A stretch of 64,000 nt of DNA from positions 1 to 64,000 of the forward strand of contig NZ_FUWR01000014.1 in assembly GCF_900167465.1 (NCBI RefSeq). Direction: 5' to 3'. This document shows, piece by piece, positions 54,207 to 63,256 of this stretch. The position numbers and the translations under genes were made by a program. Under the pieces are notes generated by a model. That model was given only the letters and a program-made list of their open reading frames with translations, was not told where the DNA came from and searched no databases. Within the stretch, counting starts at the first letter, position 1, and each line of letters starts with the position of its first letter. Source of the stretch: Trichlorobacter thiogenes (GTDB lineage Bacteria > Desulfobacterota > Desulfuromonadia > Geobacterales > Pseudopelobacteraceae).

Positions 54207-55520
54207 TCAGGTTTTAGTCAGTAGGGCCACTGTTTCCAGGTGGCCGGTCTGGGGAAACATGTCCAGTGGTGTTGCTTCAATCAGCCGGTAACCAGCAGCT
54301 CCGCACAGGTGGCCCAGGTCACGGGCCAGGGTAGCAGGATCACAGGAAACATAGACAATCCGCTGCGCCCCAAGTTGGCCTAGTTCGCGGGCCACATCAG
54401 CTGCTCCAGCCCTTGGCGGGTCCAGCAGCACCAGATCAAACTGGGCATGTTGCGCTATCAAGTGACGCAACTCTTTTGAGGCGTCGTTACATCTGAAAGT
54501 GCTATTGTTTACACGAAGTTGTCGGGCATTGTCAACTGCCGATGCAATCGAGGGAGCAAACCCTTCAATCCCCAGCAGTTCCTGCACCGCACAGGACAAC
54601 GGCAGCGAGAGGTTACCGTTGCCACAGAACAGATCCAGCATACGCTGGTTTGCAGCCGGTTGGGCATAGTCGCAGACCAGTTTAACCATGCTCTGGTTTT
54701 GCAGACGATTGACCTGTGAAAACCCGCCAATTTCATAGCCAAGGGTCATGATGGTAGCAGCTGGATCGCAGCACGGCACCTGATAGGTCAGATGACCAGA
54801 GCCAAAGACCGGCTGCAGCGCCTCTTTCCTGCCGATCTGCAAAAAAAGCCCGCTCAGGCCCAACTGGTCCTGATGCTGCAAGAACAGGTGCTTCAAACGC
54901 TGCAGGTCGCCACCAGTATACTGCACAACAGCCACGACCCCTGCCAGCCCCTCTTCCAGGCTGATCTGAGGCAGACGGTTGATATCCGGCAGCGACTGCA
55001 TAACCTGACGCAGCTTCAGCATGGCAGCATTAATGGGTGAGGTACAGATTGGGCAGCCCTGGGGCAGATCAATCACAACATGCGACCCACGCCGAAAAAA
55101 GCCAACCGCAAGACCAGCCGGAGTTGCATGCAGCTTGAACTTGGCCCGGGCCCGATAGCCATAATCCAACTTGGATGATACCGTTGCAGCGACCTGCGGG
55201 GTATCAAGCCGGGCCACCCGTTGCAGTGTCTGAGTCAGGATCTGTTGTTTGGCATGGGCTTGCGCCTGGTAGCTGATATGTTGCCAATCACAGCCACCGC
55301 ACTGCTCAAAGACGGGACAGCGTGGTTCAACCCGTTGCGGTGATGCTTCAAGCAGATCAACCAGTTCAGCCTCGCAGTAAGAGCGATGTTCCCGTGTCAC
55401 CCGCACCTTCAGCCGGTCTCCTGGTGCAGAAAACGGCACAAAGCAGACCTTGCCGTCAATTCTACCTACACCACTGCCCCCCAGGGCCAGCCGTTCAATC
55501 AGACATTCATGCACATTCAT
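54207..55520 (-). CDS. RumA/RlmD-type 23S rRNA (uracil-5-)-methyltransferase
   Basis: SAM-dependent RNA m5U methyltransferase. N-terminal TRAM domain (about 1-58), 4Fe-4S cluster cysteines in CPVFEQCGGCDWQH plus CPIC, SAM motif LDLFCGNGNLSLPL, LLDPPRAGA, and the nucleophile cysteine in VYVSCDPATLARDL. 437 residues. Whether the target is U1939, U747 or a tRNA cannot be read from sequence. The start overlaps the next gene by 4 bases. Confidence 0.92.
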   Translation of the reverse strand: MNVHECLIERLALGGSGVGRIDGKVCFVPFSAPGDRLKVRVTREHRSYCEAELVDLLEASPQRVEPRCPVFEQCGGCDWQHISYQAQAHAKQQILTQTLQRVARLDTPQVAATVSSKLDYGYRARAKFKLHATPAGLAVGFFRRGSHVVIDLPQGCPICTSPINAAMLKLRQVMQSLPDINRLPQISLEEGLAGVVAVVQYTGGDLQRLKHLFLQHQDQLGLSGLFLQIGRKEALQPVFGSGHLTYQVPCCDPAATIMTLGYEIGGFSQVNRLQNQSMVKLVCDYAQPAANQRMLDLFCGNGNLSLPLSCAVQELLGIEGFAPSIASAVDNARQLRVNNSTFRCNDASKELRHLIAQHAQFDLVLLDPPRAGAADVARELGQLGAQRIVYVSCDPATLARDLGHLCGAAGYRLIEATPLDMFPQTGHLETVALLTKT

Positions 55521-55909
55521 AGCAGACAGGGGATCCCACGGTTACTCTTCTTGCAGCGTTTTTGAAATTCAGCTTGAATAAAGCGGGATGGAAACTGCTG
55601 ATTGCCAAGAAACGGCAACAGGTGGCGATCAAACCGCTCCAGCAGTTCCTGACGCACTGCTGCCAGTTCATCACCATGCACCGCCATTTTTTCCAGATGG
55701 CGTACAAAGGGAACAGCTGTCCCCAAAAGCCGTCGGGCATCCGCTTCAACTGACGGATCAGAAAACTGCCCCATTTCAAGGGGAACCAGACAGCTGACCT
55801 CAAGGCAAACCTGCCAATAGCCACCATAGTAATGACGTGAGACATCGGACACAGTAACCTTCAGGCCGTTAGGGAGGGCACTTTCACGCAGGAACGACTG
55901 TTCAGACAT
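55517..55909 (-). CDS. Protein of unknown function
   Basis: 130 residues when started at ATG 55909 (MSEQSFLRESALPNG). No family recognised. It has a strand-rich N-terminal half (GLKVTVSDVSRHYYGGYWQVCLEVSC) and a helical second half (ELAAVRQELLERFDRHLLPFL), ending in a basic Cys-containing tail. It overlaps the creatininase-family gene by 8 bases upstream and the RumA-like gene by 4 bases downstream, so it is tightly coupled to both and real. Confidence 0.75.
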   Translation of the reverse strand: MSEQSFLRESALPNGLKVTVSDVSRHYYGGYWQVCLEVSCLVPLEMGQFSDPSVEADARRLLGTAVPFVRHLEKMAVHGDELAAVRQELLERFDRHLLPFLGNQQFPSRFIQAEFQKRCKKSNRGIPCLL

Positions 55910-56627
55910 AGCGTCCCTCTTCCAGGGCCTTAACCAGTTCCACCACCTTACGGGCAACCAGCTCTTCTATCCTGGCACCTTTATCCACAGTTGCCTTGGA
56001 TGGATCGCCCCAGACCCCGCCAGGCCAGTAGCGGCGCTTATCCCGCACCAGAATACCGGTGGGAAAGGTTGGATATTCTTCCGGCGCTGTACCCTGCACC
56101 AGGTGGGGATGGCTGTGCATGATCCGTGAGGTTTCGATCTCACCGGCATGGGCATCACCAGGGGTTTCAATGATCCCCCTGCCCTCATCCTTGGCCAGTT
56201 CATATTCAGTAACTACCGCTATCCGCAATTCCGGCAGTTCATCCAGCAGTTCTTCACCGGCATCCTGCAAGGCCAGGCGATGGGCGCCGCCGGCATGACC
56301 GGTCAGCACCACCACATTGCACATGCCTTGACGATAGAAAGAACGTACCAGGTCTTTTAACAGACTCCGCAGGGTAGCCGTGGAGATGGAGACCGTACCG
56401 GGATGGCAGTTAGTTGAGCGGCAGTTACCGTAAGGGATTGGGGGTGCAACAAAGAGCGGGATCAGCTCAGCTGCCCGCTTGCCTACCTGATAGGCTTGGA
56501 TGGTATCAGTGGCCAGCGGCAGGTGAGGACCATGCTCTTCAAGCGCGCCAAAGGGGATATAGACGGTTCTACAGCCAGCAGCCAGAGCAGCCTCCACCTG
56601 GGGCAGGGTCATCTCTTCCAGCAGCAT
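55902..56627 (-). CDS. Creatininase family protein
   Basis: Metal-dependent amidohydrolase family (creatininase/MftE type), 241 residues. Metal-binding residues lie in GALEEHGPHLPLATDT (Glu, His, Asp), the later VVVLTGHAGGAHRLA, and GDAHAGEIETSRIMH. Members cleave creatinine, riboflavin intermediates or peptide ends; the substrate here is unknown. One-base junction with queE (56627). Confidence 0.88.
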   Translation of the reverse strand: MLLEEMTLPQVEAALAAGCRTVYIPFGALEEHGPHLPLATDTIQAYQVGKRAAELIPLFVAPPIPYGNCRSTNCHPGTVSISTATLRSLLKDLVRSFYRQGMCNVVVLTGHAGGAHRLALQDAGEELLDELPELRIAVVTEYELAKDEGRGIIETPGDAHAGEIETSRIMHSHPHLVQGTAPEEYPTFPTGILVRDKRRYWPGGVWGDPSKATVDKGARIEELVARKVVELVKALEEGRYV

Positions 56628-57373
56628 CAGGCCACCTCAAGAAAACGGTGCATCTGGGGCAGGACCCGCACATCACACAGTTTTTTTGCTGCAACAGCCT
56701 GAAACTTCATCAGCCGCTCCGGGGCTACGGCCACCCGACCGTCCCGACCGGTAACCGGCTGAATAATAAACGAAATTTCATCATCAACCTCTGCAACCAG
56801 TTTACAGGCCTGCAGCAGCTCTTGTTCAGTAGTCAACTCGCCCACAATCACCTTGACAGAAACGTCCCGTTCCAGGGCGATCTCAAGAAACCGCTTGTGT
56901 TCCTGCCACAGCGCCGGGGTTGCAGCAGACGTTGGCAGCTTGATATCCATGCTGATAAAATCAAGATGCTCAATCAACTGTGGCAATGCTTCCGGCAAAG
57001 TGCCATTGGTTTCCAAGTGAATCGGCAGCAGAATGTTCAGTTCAGGCAGCCAGCGGGCCAGCAGATCAGCATGCAGCATCGGTTCACCGCCGGTGATGCT
57101 GATGGAGTGGTGAGCACCCGGCAACTGTTTACACCAGCGGGTAATAATCCCGATCAGGGTTTCAAGGCTAACCGGTTGGGCAAGCTCCTGAAACTGTCCG
57201 CTACCCGGTGCGGATTCCACGCTGCAGACCGCAGGGGCTTCAATTTTGGTGTCACAAAAGGCGCAATCAAGATTGCAGCCGGGAAAACGGACAAAGATCT
57301 GGCGATAGCCAGCCAGCTCTCCCTCCCCTTGCAGGGATGAAAATATCTCTATCAGCGGAACCGCGCTATTCAT
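56627..57373 (-). CDS. queE: 7-carboxy-7-deazaguanine synthase
   Basis: Radical SAM enzyme of queuosine synthesis that makes CDG from carboxytetrahydropterin. The cluster motif is CNLDCAFC (Cys-X3-Cys-X2-Cys), preceded by IFSSLQGEGELAGYRQIFVRF. ITGGEPMLHADLL binds SAM. ATG 57373 gives 248 residues and overlaps queD by 8 bases; a longer frame to 57439 runs into queD. Confidence 0.93.
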   Translation of the reverse strand: MNSAVPLIEIFSSLQGEGELAGYRQIFVRFPGCNLDCAFCDTKIEAPAVCSVESAPGSGQFQELAQPVSLETLIGIITRWCKQLPGAHHSISITGGEPMLHADLLARWLPELNILLPIHLETNGTLPEALPQLIEHLDFISMDIKLPTSAATPALWQEHKRFLEIALERDVSVKVIVGELTTEQELLQACKLVAEVDDEISFIIQPVTGRDGRVAVAPERLMKFQAVAAKKLCDVRVLPQMHRFLEVA

Positions 57374-57734
57374 AATATTCAGCACAGGCGTTGTCAGATT
57401 CCCAAACCCCGATCCGTTCCACTTTGATATTATTGTCATTCAAACGCTTGGACAGCTCATGAAACAGGTAGCGGGAGATGTTTTCTGAAGAAGGCGATAT
57501 ATCCTGAAAAAAATGATGTTGATTAACGTATTTATGATCCAGTTCATCAAGCAGGGCATTGGTTTCACGCTTCAGCACCTTGAAGTCAATGGCCAGACCA
57601 GCCTGGTCAAGCTCCCTGGCAGTCACGGTTACTTCCACCTTCCAGTTATGACCATGCAGATTTTCACAATCTCCCTGATAGTTGATCAGGTTATGGGCAG
57701 CGGCAAAGCCGGTTTTAATCGTCAAACGATACAT
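57366..57734 (-). CDS. queD: 6-carboxy-5,6,7,8-tetrahydropterin synthase
   Basis: Converts dihydroneopterin triphosphate to carboxytetrahydropterin, the step before QueE. Zinc-binding histidines: FAAAHNL and LHGHNWKVEV; catalytic Cys in GDCENLHGH. 122 residues. The queD-queE pair is conserved. It follows the diguanylate cyclase by 23 bases. Confidence 0.95.
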   Translation of the reverse strand: MYRLTIKTGFAAAHNLINYQGDCENLHGHNWKVEVTVTARELDQAGLAIDFKVLKRETNALLDELDHKYVNQHHFFQDISPSSENISRYLFHELSKRLNDNNIKVERIGVWESDNACAEYYE

Positions 57735-57757
57735 ATAATTCCTTTCAATATAAGAGG

Positions 57758-58843
57758 TTAAGCCATAATTCGGGTATCATTACCTGAAAAATATTCAACC
57801 CTGTCCCGACCAGCTTCCTTGGCTTCATACATGGCTGAATCTGCAGCACGGATCAAACTGGTACGGTCATGGGCATCATCAGGAAAAGTTGCAGCACCAA
57901 AGCTTGCGGTAATTTCGACACGCTCATTACTATCCGTTAAAAACGGGTGGGCACGAAAACGTTCCAGCAGGTTATTGGCAACTGCCAAGGCACCCTGCTT
58001 GCCGGTATTTGGTAGCACAATCACATACTCATCGCCACCATAGCGGGCTGCCCGGTCAGAAGAACGGATATGACGTTTCACCAACTGCCCCACCTCTGCA
58101 ATCATCCGACTGCCCACCAGATGTCCATAGCGATCATTCACCCCTTTAAAGTGATCCAGATCAAAGAACAATAGTGATACCTGGCTCTTGTAACGACGGC
58201 TGCGATCAAGCTCATGTTCCAGCAGTTCATGGAAGTGGCGGGCATTATGCAGCCCGGTCAGATCATCGGTTACCACCAATTCGCTGACCCGTTTGTAGTT
58301 ACGGGCATTATCAATCGCAATGGCAGCAAAGTCAGCCACCGCACCTAACAGCGGCAGGTCATCATCATCAAAGGTCCGTTCACCAACCGTGTTGATCAGC
58401 TCAATTACCCCCAGTACCCTGTCACGAATCTTTAATGGAGTACAGAGGATGGAGCTGACCGGATACTCAACCTCTTCAGCAACATGGCTGGCAAAACGTG
58501 CATCTTTACTGACATCAGGAATCAGGAGCGGCTGTCCAGACTGGGCAACCCAGCCGGCAATTCCCTCCCCCATCTTCAAGCGAATCCCCTTTAGCTCCTG
58601 GGCAACCGGCGAAACCGCTATCTCAAAACAGAGATCGCCGGTCTCTTCATCCACCAGCAACAAAGACCAGGTCTTGGGCTGCAGCAGCCGTTCAACCTGT
58701 GACATGATTGACTGTAGAACCTCACGCAACTCAAGTGACGAAATAAGGGTCTTACCGATTTCAAGTAGAGAAGCCAGCTCAGCATTTCTGCGGGCCAGCA
58801 GCTCTACCACCTGCTCACTATCACTCATCTGATTGTTAGTCAT
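57758..58843 (-). CDS. GAF-GGDEF diguanylate cyclase
   Basis: 361 residues: coiled-coil start (about 8-35), GAF sensor domain (about 35-180, with MGEGIAGWVAQSGQPLLIPDVSKDARF), then a GGDEF domain (about 190-355). The active-site loop is YGGDEYVIVLP, with Tyr in the last position, which is tolerated in known cyclases. An inhibitory I-site RSSD lies five residues before it. The enzyme would make cyclic-di-GMP in response to a ligand bound by GAF. No membrane segment, so cytoplasmic. Confidence 0.93.
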   Translation of the reverse strand: MTNNQMSDSEQVVELLARRNAELASLLEIGKTLISSLELREVLQSIMSQVERLLQPKTWSLLLVDEETGDLCFEIAVSPVAQELKGIRLKMGEGIAGWVAQSGQPLLIPDVSKDARFASHVAEEVEYPVSSILCTPLKIRDRVLGVIELINTVGERTFDDDDLPLLGAVADFAAIAIDNARNYKRVSELVVTDDLTGLHNARHFHELLEHELDRSRRYKSQVSLLFFDLDHFKGVNDRYGHLVGSRMIAEVGQLVKRHIRSSDRAARYGGDEYVIVLPNTGKQGALAVANNLLERFRAHPFLTDSNERVEITASFGAATFPDDAHDRTSLIRAADSAMYEAKEAGRDRVEYFSGNDTRIMA

Positions 58844-58863
58844 GCGTGGCCCCCGTACAGCAC

Positions 58864-59475
58864 CTATCCCGCCAACCAGGAAAGATCACCCGCCCCTTCC
58901 CGCAGCAGTTCAGGCTGATTTCCCACTAAACTGATTACAGAACTGACATCAGTGGCCAACAGACCTCCATCAACCACCAGATCAAGGGCATGGCCAAACA
59001 GTCGATTGATCTCCAGTGGATCCCCCACCGGATCTTCACCAGAAAGGTTGGCGCTGGTGGTCACAATCGGCACCCCCAGCCCCTGCACAATCGACAGACA
59101 GATCACATTATCCGGCATCCTGATCCCCACCGTCTTCTGCTTGGTTATCAGCAGATCCGGCACCTCACGGCTGGCCTCAAGTACAAAGGTGTACGGGCCG
59201 GGCAGATAGCGCTTCATGATCTTAAAGGCAGGATTGGTCAGACGGGCATACCGCGAGACCTCGGCCAGGTCAGAACAGATAAATGAAAACGGTTTACGCT
59301 TATCCCGCTGTTTCACCTGATAAATCCGCTCAAGCCCTTTTTTATTAAAGATAGAGCAGCCGATACCATAGGTTGTATCGGTTGGATACGCAACAATGCC
59401 GCCATTTTTCAGACAATCCACAACCTGGGCAATCTGGCGCGGCTGTGGGCGTTCAGGATCAATCTCCAGCAACAT
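58864..59475 (-). CDS. L-threonylcarbamoyladenylate synthase (TsaC/Sua5/YrdC family)
   Basis: Makes the threonylcarbamoyl-AMP used for t6A modification of ANN-decoding tRNAs. GGIVAYPTDTTYGIGCSIFN is the N-terminal signature, followed by KQRDKRKPFSFIC, and the IVTTSANLSGEDP loop. 203 residues, the TsaC length without the Sua5 extension. Two bases downstream of the M29 peptidase. Confidence 0.92.
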   Translation of the reverse strand: MLLEIDPERPQPRQIAQVVDCLKNGGIVAYPTDTTYGIGCSIFNKKGLERIYQVKQRDKRKPFSFICSDLAEVSRYARLTNPAFKIMKRYLPGPYTFVLEASREVPDLLITKQKTVGIRMPDNVICLSIVQGLGVPIVTTSANLSGEDPVGDPLEINRLFGHALDLVVDGGLLATDVSSVISLVGNQPELLREGAGDLSWLAG

Positions 59476-59477
59476 AC

Positions 59478-60578
59478 CTACTTCTCCGGGTTTAAAACTT
59501 CCAGTTCAGGCAACACAAACAGCCCCTGTTTCTGGATCAGACGATCATCAAACCAGATCTCGCCATCTTTCATCAGACGCACCATGTCCCAATGTACCGC
59601 AGAGCGATTGCCGTTATCAGCTTCATCATAGGCCTGACCAGGGGTAAAGTGAATTGAACCGGAGATCTTCTCATCAAACAGGATATTGCGCATCGGGGTG
59701 CGGATGTTTGGGTTAACACCCACGGCAAACTCACCAACATAGCGGGCACCTTCATCAGTATCCAGAATCTCGTTCAACGCCTTGGTCATCTCACCGGCTG
59801 TTGCCTTGATAATCTTGCCATCTTTGAATTCCAACCGGATGTTGTTGAACTCCTTACCCTGATAAATAGTCGGGCAGTTATAGGTGATAAAGCCTTGTAC
59901 CGAATCCCGCACCGGTGCGGTAAAAACCTCACCATCCGGGATGTTGTAACGGCCATCACACTTGATTCCCTGTATCCCCTTGATGCTGAAGGTAAGGTCC
60001 GTATCCGGCCCCTTCAGGCGCACCTTGTCGGTCTTGTCCATCAGCTTCTTCAACTTTTCCATCTTTTTTGATTCAACTGACCAGTCAATATTGCAGGCAG
60101 CAAACAGGTAATCTTCATACTCTTCCAGGCTCATGCGGGCTTCCTGGGCTGATCCCTGGGTCGGGTAGCGGGTGACCACCCACTTGGTATGCTTAACCCG
60201 CTGATCCACCAGCGGGCGGGTCAATTTTGAATAGGCCACCATCGCCTTCTGATTGCTGGTGGCATTGACCATTGAATTCTCACCGGCAGAGATACCGATA
60301 TAGGCGGTCAAGGTCTTGTAAAAATCAAGCTTGTGCTGGGGAAAGACCTCAAGCTGTTTTTTTGAGGCTAGGTTATAGAGCTGACGGTCAATCTCAGGCA
60401 CAGAAAAGGTGTATTCAACATACTCAGCACCACGCTGCAGACAAAGCGCATACAGCTCCTTTACCAGCGGGGCAGCCTCAAATCCTGCTGCAGATATCAG
60501 TACCCGATCACCTTTTTTGATCCGGGTGGAATAATCAACCAGTACCTTGGCCATCTCGGCCACACGGGGATCACGCAT
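59478..60578 (-). CDS. M29-family aminopeptidase (thermophilic aminopeptidase type)
   Basis: Metallopeptidase of family M29 (AmpS/AmpT), 366 residues. TRIKKGDRVLISAAGFEAAPLVKEL is the family N-terminus. Metal ligands: the glutamates in GEMTKALNEIL and ARYVGEFAVG, His in SIHFTPGQAYDE, and the C-terminal HWDMV and IWFDDRLI. A repeat with TTAACGCAGAG ends lies just upstream of the start. Confidence 0.9.
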   Translation of the reverse strand: MRDPRVAEMAKVLVDYSTRIKKGDRVLISAAGFEAAPLVKELYALCLQRGAEYVEYTFSVPEIDRQLYNLASKKQLEVFPQHKLDFYKTLTAYIGISAGENSMVNATSNQKAMVAYSKLTRPLVDQRVKHTKWVVTRYPTQGSAQEARMSLEEYEDYLFAACNIDWSVESKKMEKLKKLMDKTDKVRLKGPDTDLTFSIKGIQGIKCDGRYNIPDGEVFTAPVRDSVQGFITYNCPTIYQGKEFNNIRLEFKDGKIIKATAGEMTKALNEILDTDEGARYVGEFAVGVNPNIRTPMRNILFDEKISGSIHFTPGQAYDEADNGNRSAVHWDMVRLMKDGEIWFDDRLIQKQGLFVLPELEVLNPEK

Positions 60579-60601
60579 AATGTGAAAACCTCCAATAGAT
60601 T

Positions 60602-60759
60602 TTAACGCAGAGTTACAGAGTATGGCACCGAGACACAGAGAAAATCGATTTTTGCCTCAGACACAAAACAGATCTTGTTTTTAAACGTCACGACGTCGCG
60701 TGAAACTTCATTTTACTGATTTTATGTTTTTACTTTGCGTCTCTGCGTCTCTGCGTTAA
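60602..60759 (+). repeat. Dispersed repeat with TTAACGCAGAG terminal inverted repeats, copy B
   Basis: 158 bases bounded by TTAACGCAGAG (60602-60612) and its exact complement (60749-60759), with further GCGTCTCTG units inside the right end. It fills the divergent gap between the M29 peptidase and dut. A short internal palindrome (TCACG/CGTGA) lies near 60690-60705. Longer than copy A (46518-46631), with the same ends and a different centre. Confidence 0.75.
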
Positions 60760-60794
60760 AAGATTTAGAATCATTTCAGAAGGGATTTTTTTAC

Positions 60795-61259
60795 ATGAAA
60801 CACCGCGAGATTGAAACCAAAATTGTCAGCCCGCTGATCGGCAGCAGCATCCCCCTGCCCCAGTATGCCACCGATGGTTCTGCAGCTTTAGATCTACGGG
60901 CCTGCCTGGATCAAGCAGTAAACGTTGTGCCCGGTGAAACCGTCACCATCCCCAGCGGCATTGCCATCAGCATCCATGACCCTAATCTGGTGGCTATCGT
61001 GGCGCCGCGTTCCGGTCTGGGAATCAAGCATGGGATTGTACTGGCCAACACCATCGGGGTGATTGACAGTGACTATCAGGGAGAGATCAAGATCGGCATC
61101 CGCAATCAGGGCAGTGAACCATACTGCATCCAGCCGGGCGAACGGATCTGCCAGATGCTGTTCATGCCGGTGGTGCAGGCCAGCCTGCGGGTGGTTGAAG
61201 AGTTCAGTCAGGAAAGCCAGCGGGGTGAAGGCGGGTTTGGTCATACCGGCAAGCTGTAA
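60795..61259 (+). CDS. dut: Deoxyuridine 5'-triphosphate nucleotidohydrolase (dUTPase)
   Basis: Hydrolyses dUTP to dUMP and keeps uracil out of DNA. Trimeric dUTPase motifs: ATDGSAALDLRA, APRSGLGIKHGI, NTIGVIDSDYQGEIKIG, QPGERICQMLF and the C-terminal RGEGGFGHTGKL. ATG 60795 with AGAAGGG ahead, 154 residues. Confidence 0.96.
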   Translation: MKHREIETKIVSPLIGSSIPLPQYATDGSAALDLRACLDQAVNVVPGETVTIPSGIAISIHDPNLVAIVAPRSGLGIKHGIVLANTIGVIDSDYQGEIKIGIRNQGSEPYCIQPGERICQMLFMPVVQASLRVVEEFSQESQRGEGGFGHTGKL

Positions 61260-61280
61260 CCGCTAAATACAGTAAGCTTA

Positions 61281-63206
61281 TTATTTTACTACTCGCGCCA
61301 TGGCAGCAATCAGTTCACATAGTTGCACCGGTTTTTTCAGGTGCAGATCCATTCCTGCCTGGTAGCAGTTTTCTGCATCCTCAGGACTGTCCTGGCCGGT
61401 CATGGCGATAATCGGGATATGCCCACCCTGCCCGGCCTCCAGTGAGCGGATTATCCGGGTGGCCTCAAGGCCATCCATTTCCGGCATCTGGATATCCATT
61501 AAAATTAGGGTGTAGGTGCCGCTTTTCCACTGTTCAATAGCTGCCTTACCATCAGGAACAGCATCAACCGAATGACCTGATTTTTCCAGCAATTTTGTCA
61601 GCATCAAACGATTGATCTCATTATCCTCTGCCAGCAACACCCGCTGGGCGACAACATCCTGCATCTCTGCACAACCTGTTTGTTCTTGATGATCCGGGAT
61701 AGCAACAGGCACCGTGACATAAAATGAGGTCCCTTCACCTGGTTTACTTTCCACCGTAATCATCCCCTGCATGGCTTCAAGCAACTGTTTAACGATTGAA
61801 AGCCCCAGACCGGTGCCGCCAAATTCACGGGTTGTTGAAGCAGCTGCCTGGGTGTATGGTGCAAAAATCTGATCAATCTTTTCCTGTGGGATGCCGATCC
61901 CGGTATCCCTGACCATGATATGCAGTTTACAGTGCCCACCAACGTGCTCATCTTTATCAACGGTTACCTCAATACGCCCCTGTCTGGTAAACTTGACTGC
62001 ATTGCCCACCAGATTCACCAGGACCTGACGCAACCTAGTGGGATCAGCAACAACCAGTGCAGGCAGATCATCAGCCAGAACTGTTTCAAAACTGATCCCC
62101 TTAGAACGCATTCGTACTGAAAACGGCAGCAGGGTTGCAGTGATTGTCTGGCGTACATCAAACGCTATCTGTTCCAGCTCAACGGTTCCAGCCTCCAGCT
62201 TTGAAAAGTCAAGCACCTGGTTCACCAGGCTCAGCAGGTGGCTTGCTGCGTGGCTGATACCCTCCAACAGCTCCCGTTGCTGCGGAGAATGGACCTGGTC
62301 AAGGGCCAGTTCAGTCAACCCGTTGATTGCATTCATCGGAGTTCGGATCTCATGGCTCATCTGGGCAAGAAACCTGCCCTTGGCGGCACTGGCTGCTTCA
62401 GCCTGTTCTTTTGATGCTTTTAAGCTAGTTACCAGGTTTACCATGCCCCGTAGCAACCGGTTGGATTCATCAAGCACAACGGCGCCTTGAACAGGCCGGT
62501 ACTGTTCCGGTATATCCTGAAGTAACGCCAGCGCCTGTTGCAGCGGTTTCTTAATCCTGATGGCAACAACCAAAGAAAATCCGGTGATCAACATCAGCAC
62601 AAGACCAACAATCAGATAGACCTTATGCCTGAGCGAGGCAACCTCGTTTGAGATATCATCCAGATACATCCCGCTGCCGATCACCCATCCCCAAGGTGCA
62701 AAGAGCTTTACATGGGATACCTTTGCAACCGGCCTGACCTGTCCTGGCTTGGGCCATAAATATTCCAGATACCCTGCACCAGATCCTGCCACCAACCGAT
62801 TCATCTCCACAAACAGCTTTTTGCCGTTGGGATCTGCGTAGTTAGCAAGATTCTGGTTATCAAGGTTGGTTTCATAGGGATGCATAACCATCTTAAGCTG
62901 CATGTCATGTATCCAGAAATAGCCGTGATCTCTGGACATGACCTTGAGTGTAGCCAGTGCGGATTGCTGGGCCTCAGCCGTTGTCAATTGCCCATTTTGC
63001 TCTTGTCTATGGCAGTTTTCGACCACACCAACAGCCATATCAACCAGCTCGGCAATGTACTGCTTACGCTGCAGCTGCAGCTTGTCTTCATAGAGGGGAA
63101 GGACATAGAACATCAGGGCGAGAAACGCGACAGACAGGACCACCAGATTGACAGCAACAATCTTGGTCAACAGGTTCCAACTATGGGGCCAATATCTGCT
63201 TGCCAT
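61281..63206 (-). CDS. Hybrid sensor histidine kinase with sCache domain and receiver
   Basis: 641 residues when started at ATG 63206 with GGGAG upstream. Order: membrane segment about 12-35; periplasmic single-Cache domain about 40-190 (GYFWIHDMQLKMVMHPYETNLDN type, a small-molecule sensor); second membrane segment about 195-215; HisKA with the phosphorylated histidine in MSHEIRTPMNAINGL; HATPase with VGNAVKFT, DTGIGIP and GGTGLGLSIVKQL; receiver domain at the C-terminus with the acceptor aspartate in LILMDIQMPEMDG. No separate response regulator gene is adjacent. Confidence 0.95.
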   Translation of the reverse strand: MASRYWPHSWNLLTKIVAVNLVVLSVAFLALMFYVLPLYEDKLQLQRKQYIAELVDMAVGVVENCHRQEQNGQLTTAEAQQSALATLKVMSRDHGYFWIHDMQLKMVMHPYETNLDNQNLANYADPNGKKLFVEMNRLVAGSGAGYLEYLWPKPGQVRPVAKVSHVKLFAPWGWVIGSGMYLDDISNEVASLRHKVYLIVGLVLMLITGFSLVVAIRIKKPLQQALALLQDIPEQYRPVQGAVVLDESNRLLRGMVNLVTSLKASKEQAEAASAAKGRFLAQMSHEIRTPMNAINGLTELALDQVHSPQQRELLEGISHAASHLLSLVNQVLDFSKLEAGTVELEQIAFDVRQTITATLLPFSVRMRSKGISFETVLADDLPALVVADPTRLRQVLVNLVGNAVKFTRQGRIEVTVDKDEHVGGHCKLHIMVRDTGIGIPQEKIDQIFAPYTQAAASTTREFGGTGLGLSIVKQLLEAMQGMITVESKPGEGTSFYVTVPVAIPDHQEQTGCAEMQDVVAQRVLLAEDNEINRLMLTKLLEKSGHSVDAVPDGKAAIEQWKSGTYTLILMDIQMPEMDGLEATRIIRSLEAGQGGHIPIIAMTGQDSPEDAENCYQAGMDLHLKKPVQLCELIAAMARVVK

Positions 63207-63256
63207 AACAGACACTCCCTGAGGGCACCCTGCAGATAAACGGATCACACTTCGAT

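Noticed and set aside
56414-57340. 308-residue open frame on the plus strand
   Set aside because: Antisense to the creatininase-family gene and queE, both of which carry catalytic motifs.
57735-57757. Possible preQ1 riboswitch ahead of queD
   Set aside because: Only 23 bases separate queD from the upstream gene, too few for a riboswitch, and no motif is visible.
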